Shown: in pieces, positions 44,951 through 56,044 of the stretch | How the letters are laid out: every line of letters begins with the position of its first letter | Numbering within the stretch: the stretch's first letter is position 1 | Assembly (NCBI GenBank): GCA_030704615.1 | Contig: CM060732.1 | Location: forward strand, 56,649,053-56,713,052 | Length of the DNA stretch: 64,000 nucleotides | Direction of reading: 5' to 3' | Source: Takakia lepidozioides | Lineage: Eukaryota > Streptophyta > Takakiopsida > Takakiales > Takakiaceae | The notes under the pieces: model-generated | What the model was told of the DNA's origin: nothing | Databases searched by the model: none | What the model saw: only the letters and a program-made list of their open reading frames with translations | Translations under genes and position numbers: made by a program

Positions 44951-47565
44951 GCTTTCAAACGTTGGTTTATCAGTGGTACTGACCTGCATGCCAATACACT
45001 TCTCGTGATGTGTGATTTGTGTCCTGATCAGATCGATTGACTGTCTGGATTTTGGGTGTGTGTGTCATTCAGGTATATGTATCATGTCCTCATACCGGGA
45101 AAGTACCTTAGCGATGACCCAGACTTCATCTACTCATGGGCTGACCCCTCCAATGACAAGACAATGTACACGGCTGGTATTGCCAGAGACTGGAGCAGGG
45201 CGCACTTCAGAGACTGTGGGTGGTACCTCGATCTGCCAAACAGGACACACCATTCGATGAAGTTGTTTTGAGAAATCTTAACGACAACGCTGCGGCACTT
45301 GCCCCACTGGCTGACAAAGACATTCAGGACAGAATCATTGCTGCTCTGGCTGCAAAAGAGCCTAAGAAATCTGCTACTCCAAAATGGAAGGGGAAGATTG
45401 TCGGGGATCCGAAGGGGAAGGGGAAGAGTGCAGCTCCGCATGAACAGGGCCCGTCAGAGGTCACTGAAAGACAGCCTTCTCCAACTAGGAGGGATAGGAG
45501 AATAGCAAAGTCGAGGGAGCAGCCTTTCGATGCGAGAGAACATCCATCCAGGGTTTTGGGCCAGTTCCATCGTAAGGTGGTAAATGAAAGTTTTCTGGCA
45601 ATGATGGAATCCAGGAAGTTGACATTCAAAGGGGTGCCCTCGAAATCATGGGACATGCTTGTTTCGTTCCTCACTCAGGTAAGCACATATGTCTTAACTG
45701 TTGTGTGAATAATTTTGTTTTGGCAACTTGTTCTGGCTTGTCGATGGGATTGATTTCCTGTTAGATCAAGATTGGGCTTGTGACACTGTCTCCTGTTTTT
45801 GGCTGTAGGTCACAAAAAGGTCGGATTGGGTGAATGGAGTTCAGCAGGCATACGCGACTGACCTTGTGGTGCTGGACATTCCTGACGGTTTCCTTGTCCC
45901 TGATGTGTTGCCTTCCAATTCAACCCCCACTTGGAACAAATCGGATTCTCGTTACTGGCAGTGGGCCTTCTCATTCAACAACAAATTCCTGTCTGACTCG
46001 GGGGCTCTTCTTCTCATGCAGTCAAAGGATATGTCGGCACGGAGAACTCTTTTCAGCTACATGAAAGCTTCCGGGTTTCGTGTCATCAAAACTTGGACAT
46101 GCATCAACACTCTGCCTCTTACGAAGGGCGAGTTCCCGGGGCAGAAAGTGAGTTGGTTCCTTTGAATTAATGTTTTGTGGTTCTGATGTACATGTCAAAA
46201 GTTGGTTTTGTTTTTGCCTCATGCTCTCTTCGTGATTATTGACAGACTCGGGTGTTCGAAGCTTTGTGCCTGGAGGGTGCGTAAGGACACTCTTCCTCCT
46301 GGTATTACTGAGTTCCAGTTGAGGGACCTTGCAGCTCACATTGACCCCACCTGCGAGCCTGTGGAGGATGATGTAATCTTCAATTACGTGGACTCGGGTC
46401 GAACCACGAAAAGGTCGACCGGTGTCCCTTGGAGAGGTGTACGGGAGAAATCCCCAGCTTTCATGCAGACTTTGGTGGAGACATGCAGCCGTCACGGTGG
46501 ACGAGTGATTGACTTGTCTATGGGAACAGGTGGGGCCCTGAACACTGTGTTTGAAATGTGGGCAGTGAGCTTAGGGAAGCCCTATTTTGATTTCTCGTTC
46601 ATCTTCGAGTTGCATGAGCATCTTTTCATGCGTGCAAAAGCGCCGGAAGGCACTTCTTCGGCATGGAGGCTGATACGGAGCTCTTCTCAAGCGAGCTTCA
46701 TCAGCTTGAGTCGGGCACTACTTCTACCCCATCCACGGAGGGACTTCTTGAGGAGCCCGAAGCGCCTGACGAGGATCTCGACGTGGACTCCGATTTTGAG
46801 TGTGAGTAAGTTCGGCTCTAGTCGTGCAAAATATGTTGCATTTCATTGTGTCATTCCCGTTCGACAGATGGTTGCTTACATTGTCTATTTCTGGATGATA
46901 ACATCTACCACCATTCCTCTTCTAGCTTTCCAGAGTTCGGCAGGCGTCATCGAATACGCATACACCTTTCGGTTTCCAAGGATACTACATGTCCCCGAGT
47001 CCCCCTAGAGCTTACCGCTTGCCGGTTTACGCGGAAGCTTGCGCACGGGTGTTGTCCCAACAAACAATGTATTCGCCTCTCCATGGGGGTCGCGGAGAAA
47101 AAAAACGTCAAGGAGGGGTTGTTGTGTTCATAGATGATATTGCTGCAGACTCTGGAAGTAGTTCATCTGAAACCTCCAATAGTTCTCGAGGTTCAAGTAC
47201 CGAAACTTAATAAAATGTATTTTGGTTTTGCTTCCATCCCCAAACTGTTTTTCAAGATCTTCGCACGTTCCCGTAAGTACAGTTAGGGATTGCCTGGGGT
47301 AGGTCTTCAGATTCCAGCATTTGTGGGTTGGAATGAATGAACTACTTTGCAAAAAAAATGGTTTGCTGTTAATATTCAATTCTCTAGCGGGCGATCTCCT
47401 CATTCAAAAATCATGTCCTCGATCCTAAACCATCCACAAACCTACCATTGTTCTCGGTCGGAAAGAATATTCATGTGGGGGCGATGAAAGGGACATAGGC
47501 GACAACTATTCCGCGGTAATAGGGGGGGGGGGCACGGAATTAGGACCTGCACACGTGGATGATTG

Positions 47566-47630
47566 CTGACGTGGCGTGAGCCTAGCCAGGCTCACAGGCT
47601 CACAAGCTCACGCGCAAGCATTCCCCTTAA
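47566..47630 (-). repeat. Right terminal region of family B
   Basis: GCGTGAGCCTAGCCAGGCTC followed by repeated GCTCACA motifs, ending CACGCGCAAGCATTCCCC. Shared with 19610-19680. GAGC-type repetition resembles the family A ends, although the sequences differ. Confidence 0.65.
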
Positions 47631-47640
47631 AACTGAATTC

Positions 47641-48429
47641 CCAAGGATCAATGACGAGTATGTTGGCAGGTAGGGAAGCCTGCAATAAGCTGATGATCCA
47701 AGTGCAACCTTGTCCTTCATCATGGTAGTCTCCCACAACCATGGCTCAAATTGGTTACTGATTTCTCTTTATGGAACATTCTGTAAATTCTTCAAATATG
47801 CTTCTAGGGCAGTTTTTTCCATTGCCATCTTAACAAGTTTACAGTATACTATCATTGAAGGCCAAGCATTGTTGTGTAGCACACAACATATACTATTCTA
47901 TGTGCAGGCTTGGGATGGTAGTATCAAAGACTGCCGCATCAACTTGAGTATGGGGGTCACAGTGCTTCTAATGGGCAACTTGTGGTGCTCAGAGCTTTGG
48001 TCAACATGGGAGGGAGCTAGTGACATCGGAGGTGGCACTCCGGTTGTTGAGCATGTTGGGCGGTGAATTTTGCTACTGTGTCCATGTTTCATCTTCTTCC
48101 TCGGACTGTTATGAAGGTGCCTTTCTTGCTCATCTATTGCCTCTGAGTATTCACTTAGAACAGACTACTGCAGGCATTGGATTGAAATGGAACTTCTTCA
48201 GTAGTATCCCAAACACTTTCTTACTTGTGAACATAGAATCATTGCCTACATTATATTTAAGGGCACTGAAAAGCTGGATCTGTCACCACGAACCATCAGA
48301 CGGGTTTCACTCTATAGTCACTTCCAGTGTCTTTTGCACTTGTTCAAGTATGGCATCAGCTTGTGGCGGTGATTAGTTGCCAACAAACCCTACAGACTCA
48401 AAGCTTTTGAACTACTCCAAATGCGGAGC
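47641..48429. other. Intergenic, no gene seen
   Basis: Open frames at 47710-48066 and 48020-48376 have no recognised domain. The latter may be leader sequence of the transposase relic that follows. Confidence 0.4.
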
Positions 48430-51190
48430 TATCAACTTCGCTCACCAAAGGGAATTGATAGCACATCAGAAAAGTATAGCATGTCGTTCCAATGAGCTGA
48501 GAGAGAAGAGGCCAGCTCCTCTACCCCATGATGTTCAATAACTTGGGAAGAGGCCAGCTCCTCTATCCCATGTTGACCCTCCTCCCGAGGACCCTCCTTG
48601 CATAGAGCTTGACTTTTGGTCACCGCCCATTGAGGAAGAAACCAACCCCCATTATGATTCTACATTCGCACTTGTGTATTGGATTCGGAATTGCAGAAAC
48701 AAAACAGGGTTGTGAACAAGAGATATAAATCTTCTTTTCAGCAAGGTTTTGTTTCATCCTTCGTTCAACTTGCAAGAAATTACTATGACGTCTGCAGCTG
48801 ATGTAGAAAGTATGAGGGGACGCTATTCAAAAAAGAAGATGGCTGGTTTGAGCACGTGCCACGTAGTTTACATTGGGAGATGTTGGTCGAGTTATACACT
48901 ATCGGGAACCTATTGAGGTGTTGGCATCTCTTTTTTCATCTCCAGAAGTCGCAGAGGGTTTCCAAATGGTTCCAAGCATGGAACTGAATGAAGCCGGCAC
49001 CAAATTTTCCACCCCAAACATTGCGATGTGGTGCAATGCCATACAAGTATGTTCATTTGCATTATTGCTAGTTTGGATTTGCACACGCAGGATGTTTTTG
49101 TTTGTAGTGTGTGCATGTTTTTTTTTAATGGGTTTATAGTGGATAGTGTAAGCTAATTCAGTTTCGTGTTTTATTTGTTGTTGATGCAGCGCCACATAAA
49201 ATGTCCTGGAGGAGTAATAGCTCCATTGATCCTCTACAACGATCAAACAACCATCTCCAATGATGGAAGGGTGGCTGGTTATTCTTTAGTGATGACAATT
49301 GCGAATATTGCCTGCGAAGATAGAGCTTTGAATGAAGGGCATTTGTTGCTTGTTGTTTTACCTGTTTTATCATCAAGTGATGCATCACATGAACGAAGGT
49401 TACAAATCTTTCATGAGTGTCTTGGACACATCTTGGAACCATTGAAGAAGCCTAGTTACAGGTTGGAAACCTTTCCAAACACCAATTGACTCTTTTGGCT
49501 CAAAAATATGAAGAGAATTTAGAAAGGATTTGAAAAACCTTGGATTACACTAAGATTGATTTTATTTTGTTTGTTGGTTGCAACGGTTTGCCTTTGTTGG
49601 ACCCTTTCGGTGAAGAGCAGTGGGTATTTCCACTTCTGTATGCGTATGTTTGTGATCATCCAGAGGGATGCAAGGTGAAATCCCATCAAGCCAAAATCCT
49701 ACTTTGTATGAATTTGTTGCTGGAATTATGTTTTAATTTATTTTTTGTTCTTCCTTTTGCAGGTTACTGCCACATACGACACAAACCAATGTCAATTTTC
49801 TTGCAGCATGTGTCTATGCCCAAAAGACAAACTGAGAGAAACTGGAGAGAAGTTTCTTTATCGAACAGAAGCCAACATGAAAAGCTCAGATGCTCACATC
49901 CTCAAGGAGGGTGGCAAATGAGCTCTCCAAAAAACATTCTTTGCATCCTGTGAAGGTACATTTTTGGAGACCAATTATCTTATTTGTTATTATGTTGATT
50001 GACTCATTATATATTTATGTAGAGATTCTTTTTGTGTTTGGAATGAAATGTCTAATGCTCAAATGTGGTGAATGTAAATGCAATCTATACGGAATGTTGG
50101 TAGTGTGCTCTTTGGGACTTCAATGGCGGCGACACGGATCTTGGAAATCCTTATAGGGCAGTCAAGTGGATATGCTTCACCAATCTGATTTGGGTGTATT
50201 CAAGGTGGACATCTTGAGGAGTATTGCAATAGACTCCCCATGTACATTCTCTAAATTTTTCCAGAGCCATGAACGCCTTCAAGACAACCTTTTCTACGTG
50301 GCAAAGATCTGATTTCAATCTCGTCAAAATCCATGCCATGTCACACTATTCTGACGCCATAAAAAGGTATGAAGCTCCCTTCGAATATAGCTCAAATATG
50401 TATGAGCACTTACATATTGTGCTCATGAAAGCTACATATAGAGCGAGTAATCGGAGAGATTTCTCAAGTTATATTGTTAAACACAACTGGCGTCTTCAAA
50501 GTTCAAGTTCTTCGAAAGGCTGCCAATCAGTTGGAAGGATTCAGCCCCCCACTTGAAAGGGTTAACACAGCACTAGATTTGGTAAGTGTGAATGATTGTA
50601 TGACATTTTGTTTTTGAAGCTAGTATGGTTGTTGCATTTTTCTGAAGCAACATATATCATAATGCTAATACACATCATAACTTTTGAAATGGGATCTTGC
50701 AGGCAGTGGAGAATGGGAAGAATATCTTGTCGGAAGTGCAAACCAATTTACGGACAAGTTGGTTGCATCAAACGTGTTACAAGGCCATCTTTATTATCCA
50801 AAGCATGTGCAAAAGGTACTTTTCTTGCAACCTAAAGTTGGGAGGGAGCTGCCAAATGCTCTAGACAAGCACACATCAGAAATGGGTTTCATGGGTGGTG
50901 GAGAGGTAAGAAATTTTGTTCATCAACTTGCTAATTCGTGAAATTGCAAAACAAAGGTGAGATGTTTCTAGCAAACTCAAGTCTAATCATATTTGTTATA
51001 AAATGCAGGTACTCGATTCAGCTCTTTGGCAATACCCTCGGGACCAAGTGATCAATTTGGGGACTGGCCAATGTACGCTCGGGCAACCCCTAATTTCCAT
51101 GGTCGAGCATGGTACAGCTCTTTGGCAATCCAAATGAAAGGAGCGGGTGAGAATGAAAGAACAATCTTTGGCAAGCATGTTTGTTCTTTC
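48430..51190 (+). pseudogene. Plavaka/CACTA-type transposase relic
   Basis: Pieces in order match the Plavaka pattern. IHYREPIEVLASLFSSPE ends at a donor at 49046/49047. An exon from 49190 reads PLILYNDQTTISNDGR, then a line of SLVMTIANIA and LLLVVLPVLSS. Next are LLDPFGEEQWVFPLLYAYVC then DHPEGCK and an exon from about 49763 with QCQFSCSMC (cysteine pairs). Later KIHAMSHYSDAIKRYEAPFE precedes YEHLHIVLMKATYRASNRRD (50340-50470), a hallmark of this group's C terminus. Frames shift repeatedly and stops occur near 49918, so it is dead. Terminal repeats were not found. Plavaka elements are best known from fungi, with related elements elsewhere. Confidence 0.8.
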
Positions 51191-51499
51191 AGACAACATT
51201 CCTAAGTGTCAACAACGTCAAGATCATCAAGGAATTGGCGTTTCTTCGAATGTACTCTTTGTTTCTCCCAATAGAGTCAATGCATTGGTGGAGTGCGTAG
51301 AGTTGACATGACCGCAAGCACCACAAGCTCCAAACAACATTGCATATGTTGTGATTGAAACGAGCTTCATCCTTCGGGCTGTGCATGTGATTCCTAACTT
51401 TCTCAATGATGGCTTTTTTTTTGTGAATTCATTCAAGTTTTAGGTGGCCTTCACCATAGAACAGTCAAAATATTGGTGAAGACTGCTTTTTCTGCGATG

Positions 51500-52050
51500 T
51501 GGCGTTGTTGGACCTAATAAAAAGGTCTCTTGAGATAAAGTCTCTAGAGATAAACCTAGACTCTGCAGGTAGTTTAGGGGAAGAATTCCACCTTACTGGA
51601 CCCTTATATCTTCAACTGCCACTAGTTCACAATGCTATTGTTGTTTGGCATAGAAAGTGGGACATTCAGACCAGCATTTGAAGACCTTTTGCTGCTGTGT
51701 ATTTGGAATTTACTTCTTCGTCGCAGATGTGTGTTTTTCTCTTGTTACCCCGTCCTCTCCTTCCACAACAGATTTAGTTTCCTGGAATCAGATTTGTCAA
51801 CCAAAATATGTCGGTGGATTTGGAATTTTGGACCTTGCAACTCAAGTGAAAGCTCTACTGGCAAAGTGGGTGCCGAGATTGCTTTTAAATATTCAACCCC
51901 TTGGGCTCTACTGCTTAGAATGCACTTGGCAACACCAACTCCCAACCCCAGATTTTCGTGGTGTAATTCTCTTTGTTGGGTCATGGGATGGAATGCCCGA
52001 GCTCGCACTGGTTTTTGGGCATGGGATTCGGTGTTTTTTCTTTTGAAGAC
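51500..52050 (+). pseudogene. LINE reverse-transcriptase tail fragment
   Basis: Contains VSWNQICQPKYVGGFGILDL followed by ATQVKALLAKWVPRLL (about 51777-51890). This matches the conserved zf-RVT region downstream of reverse transcriptase in plant non-LTR elements (pattern W-x-x-IC-x-PK-x-x-GG-x-GI-x-DL). Only the tail survives; flanking frames are broken. Confidence 0.75.
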
Positions 52051-53544
52051 ATAGGCAGGCTAAACTGGAGGTATGCTGACAGGCATATTGTGTCCCCAAA
52101 GCCATTTTTTGGCCTATTTGATGAGCAAAACTTGTTTTAATCCTTACAAAGAGAGACAAAGAAATTCAAGAGAGTTTTAAACATGGCAAATACAAATGTA
52201 CCAGTTTTGTTTGCCACCGATGCATACAAGATGCCTAGGAAGGATCTACTCCCACAAACTTGGCTTCTATGATTATAGAGCTTCTGGAATTGCCTTCAGC
52301 ATTGGATTAACAAAGTAGATGATGGTTGCATGTATCACAGTGGTTTTGATGGGTTGAATCTTTGCTTTTGCAGGACAATTGAAGGAATTTGGTGTGCTAA
52401 CAACTCTCCTATGAAATCCCTCATCCCTGCTCTCTTTATTAGTGCAAGAGTATTGGAATTGGTCCAAAAGCACACATGATATGGCTACTCTGACTGGGGC
52501 TCCTTAACCCAATGTTCTTGAATCAACCTCACTCTAGCTTCACCCGATTATATTAGTAGAGCGTCTCCTCTTATTGCCTAGATAGATATTTGCAGTCCTC
52601 TCCAATACATTTGGGCATGGCTTTCAACTTGTTCTATGTGGTTACAATATATCCCCAGCAAAAAGAACATATATTGAAAACTCTAGATTTAATTGTTCAT
52701 GAATAAACAAATGGATAGTAATATAGATGGCTATGCAGATGTGTTATGAATTGTTGAAAAGGTTTGTATGAATGGAGTGTATGATTTAGGCAGGGGCTCT
52801 ATCTGAAGCACCGCAATAAGAAATATAAGAAATGGTTGTGCATTATATACAAACAAATGTAAATGTGGTAAGCAACAAATCAGATTAGTGCAAGACTCCA
52901 ACCGAAGTCCAAAACCCACCTGAAGTTGTACTTCAGGCCGGATGAACGCTAATGGAAGGATTGGAGGAGGGGCAAAGGAGGCAAAGACATTGAGCACGGA
53001 GATTCAGCCTTTGCCAGATAAGCATACATAATATCATGAAACATTATTATAAGACTATCTCTTCATCATATAAAAATGGCAGGGCTTAAGTTTATGACTC
53101 ACCTTGTTTTTGTTGTTTTGCTATTGTTTTTATTTATTTATTTATTTTAATTCATTGTAGATTCAGCGTTGATTCATCTATGGCTTGCTTCGACGTTGAA
53201 TCAATGTGGACATATCTTAATAAATTATAACAACATTGATTTTGCATAGAATTAGCATTAATTCATTATTAGTTGTTACAAGACATTTACAATTTCAAGT
53301 CAAGTGTTAGATTGAATTTGCGTTGTTTCAATATTGAATTGAATGTTTCATTGATGAAATGTGGGATCAATGTTGAAAAAGTGTTGAGTTTTCAACTTCA
53401 ATACTATTTTTGCATTAAATCATCAATCTTGAATGTGCATACATTTCAATGTCAATATAATAAATATTTTATTTTGTTTTTTAAAAGGATTGAGACTATG
53501 CCGATTCAACTTTGAATAGAATAGTAGGTACTTTTGTGATGCAA
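52051..53544. other. Intergenic, no gene seen
   Basis: AT-rich, especially 53150-53500, with degenerate TTGAT/ATCAA-rich short repeats. No gene is supported. Confidence 0.5.
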
Positions 53545-54065
53545 GGCCTCCTAAAAAGCAAAAAAATGGAACAAGTACCATAAGAAAATTATATGTTAGC
53601 TCAAGTATCAGCTGGATTAGAATTAGATTCAATTTCCACCGGCTCCAATTATTAGGAAAAAGCTCAAAGAACCGATGGTTTTCATCATAGATTCGGTGTC
53701 TTTTTTTTTAACTTTCGTTGCCGCCCTCCCGCTCACACTTGACGCCAAATGGCAGCTTCTCCCATATGCAGGTTTCTGTGGCTAAACATGCGTACCTTGT
53801 TTCGCCGATGCGCAGATCTGGCTCGCCAAAAATCGTCTACCAGCACCATACGCGCCACCGTCCTGTTGTACATTTATTACCAACACACGGAAAGTACAAA
53901 AGTACAACGCTATAGCTACACGCTATTAGCCATATGACTCGGCATATACTCATGTCATTCATGCGTCCGATCGGATGAACCTTGCAGAATGTAGTGTGGA
54001 ACGATCCGACCAGCTTGGAAGCAGGGGCGAGAGGCGGAATTGATCCCTATAGACTGAAAGTAGTG
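53545..54065 (+). repeat. Dispersed repeat, copy 2 of 2
   Basis: Diverged copy of 37725-38275 in the same orientation, with several small deletions (for example around 53870 and 53975). Confidence 0.8.
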
Positions 54066-55203
54066 GTGGTTTTTTCACAGGCCGGCCTACCTTTTTTGTG
54101 ACAAAATAATTTTATTTTTTATTTTCATTGTGATAGGTTAGACAACTTTGAGTGACAAGTTGACAAATTTTTGCCTCTCATTTTTGAATAATTGGGAGTT
54201 TATGTCACGCGTGTGGGATAGGGCGCGCACGGACGCGGGGTCGCCCTCCCCCGCCCTGCCTACCCCACCTGCCAGCCGCCCGCGGCCCTGCCCGCACGCC
54301 GCCCAGCCCGCACCCGGACCGCGGCCCCGCCCGCCCGCCCTCGCCGCTGGTCCGCCCGCCATCGGGCCCCCAGTGGGTCTGCCCTTGTTGGGGTCTGCCC
54401 AAGCTCGGTCTGCGAGGTCTGCCCACAGACCACCCCAGACCGGCACAACAGACCCAGACGCACCCCAGATGATGTGCCGCCCATCTCACCGTGATGCTGC
54501 GCTGCTATCGTAGCCGCCCGGATTTAGGGCATGGCAGCCGCCGCCAATCATGGGCGAAGACTGTTTCATCGATCTTTTCCTCCCTCTGGTCTGTTCATGC
54601 CAACGCGCTTCCGTCCTGCCAAGAACGTGCGTGTTGTCGTCCTTCGCTTCCACTTTTCCAGGTCGTATTGCAGGTGCTTTCGAGGGCGCGAAGGGGTACT
54701 GCAGTGTATATGGCAGCGGCCGTCGATGCCCAACTAGAAAGCTTTCTTATACGTCCACTGCGACAATGTCTTCAAACACCAAAAGATGGGCCATTTTCCT
54801 GCAAAGACCTTTACTGGAAGAACGAGAGTCGCTCTGGATACATGGGCTCTCAAGTGTGGGTCCGCACGATCTGTATTCCCTAGCAGACAGTGCCCGACTT
54901 TGTACTTGGAGAGGAGAGTAGAGACGGGTGTTCCACCCAATTTTACATAAATGTGCATGTTAACACGAAGCCCGGACCGCAAAGAGCTCCAAGTACTAAC
55001 ACATATCTAACCTCTGTCATGTCTGCACCATATTCCCGCACTGCCTCTTTGTTCATGCCCTGTGCTTGTGCTTGCCGGACATGTGCATGATATGTAGATA
55101 GGGTTTAGGCTATCTTACATGCTTGCAGAAACTCATGGTGTCGATGACATACTCCGGTGTCGATGACATACGACCCTATCCAGGTATCAGTGTTGCTATG
55201 GAC
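54066..55203. other. Intergenic with strongly GC-rich tract
   Basis: 54215-54430 is C/G-rich (CCCGCCCG-type runs) and sits in otherwise AT-rich DNA. The flank at 54175-54235 is related to 23945-24010. The open frames here lack domains. The last nine bases (GCTATGGAC, 55195-55203) should be the target duplication of the next element. Confidence 0.5.
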
Positions 55204-56044
55204 GAGGTTTACTATTTCATGAGCAGAAACCATGAGCCATGAGCCATGAGCCGCATGAGCCGCATGAGCGGTGAGCCGAAGTCTAAGATACGCGGATTTC
55301 ATGAGCGGACTCCTCCAAATTTGGAAATGCGGCAGATTAAACAAGTATTAAAATAATAGTTTTTTATTTGACCTTGCCGTTTTTGGACGTTCCAGATCAT
55401 GTAATGCGGCGAAGATATGTCGTCAGTAACAAGTCCGCTCATGGTTTTTAGATCCGCTCATGGAAATAAGTGACCGTGCAACGGGAAATCCAGTATACCA
55501 CTGCAAAAGGACGTCGCATACTGGCCTGTATAGAGTATTCCGCGGTTTTACATGCCTTAACATTGGAATGAAACTGACCCTTTTGCCGCGATTGAACCAA
55601 TGGAGTCTGCACCAATACAGTCTGCAGTACTTCACAATTCTGTCTTCTTCGGGTATTCGGCGGGAAAGGTTTGCAACTGAACTGGGAAATAGGTGCCGCA
55701 TTAGGGTTCGCACGTGCGAAATTTCGGAGCGGTTTGGTGTTGGCGAAGGCCGCCTCTGGGGTACCTACGACGATACTTGGAAATGCGGCGCCGCATTTCC
55801 TTGTCGGAGGTCGAATGAGGAAAGCAAGTTTTCGGAAAGCAGAAAAACATGAACCCTCCAACATACAAAAATACATGCACGTGGAAACAAGTGAACGATA
55901 TAGTAATATCTTAGTTCGATCAAACAGGTTACTGGTAGGCAAGACATATGTCGGACCTTTGTGTGGCCAGAGTCTGAGGTACTGGCAGCAGTACAGTTCT
56001 ACTATCCGATGGGCGTACCATTGTATGTGGACCGCAAGCCAAGC

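Larger units (their letters stand above)
41289..47210 (+). pseudogene. Amino-DNA-methyltransferase-like gene of family B
   Basis: Exons inferred from frames and GT-AG ends: about 41289-41537, 43840-44097, 45073-45678, 45809-46147, 46246-46800 and 46926-47210. N-terminal exons are charged, helix-rich and unrecognised. Exon 3 is Lys/Pro-rich. Exon 4 contains DLVVLDIPDGFL, at the place of catalytic motif IV (usually D/S/N-PP-Y/W), then GALLLMQSKD and FRVIKTWTCINTLPLT. Exon 5 contains FMQTLVETCSRHGGRVIDLS then MGTGGAL, matching motifs X and I, followed by a motif-II-like FIFELHEHLF. Motif IV before motif I is the permuted order of beta-class N4C/N6A methyltransferases. Motif IV is atypical (DIPD), so activity is doubtful. 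Frameshifts near 45240, 46290 and 46670 make it a pseudogene. An acidic tail precedes the last exon; AATAAA lies at 47209. Confidence 0.7.
41283..47640 (+). mobile_element. Family B element with methyltransferase-like gene
   Basis: The right end (47566-47630) has a GTGAGCC/GGCTCAC-rich terminus ending CACGCGCAAGCATTCCCC, matching the right end of the short derivative at 19610-19680. Internally it holds hairpins, a 116-bp tandem hairpin array and a degraded multi-exon gene on the plus strand. The left terminus was not found; the hAT relic abuts it, so the element may be truncated or its 5' end diverged. No transposase was found in it. Its architecture parallels family A: GAGC-rich ends, palindrome arrays lying in introns, and a related C-terminal exon. 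Confidence 0.7.
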
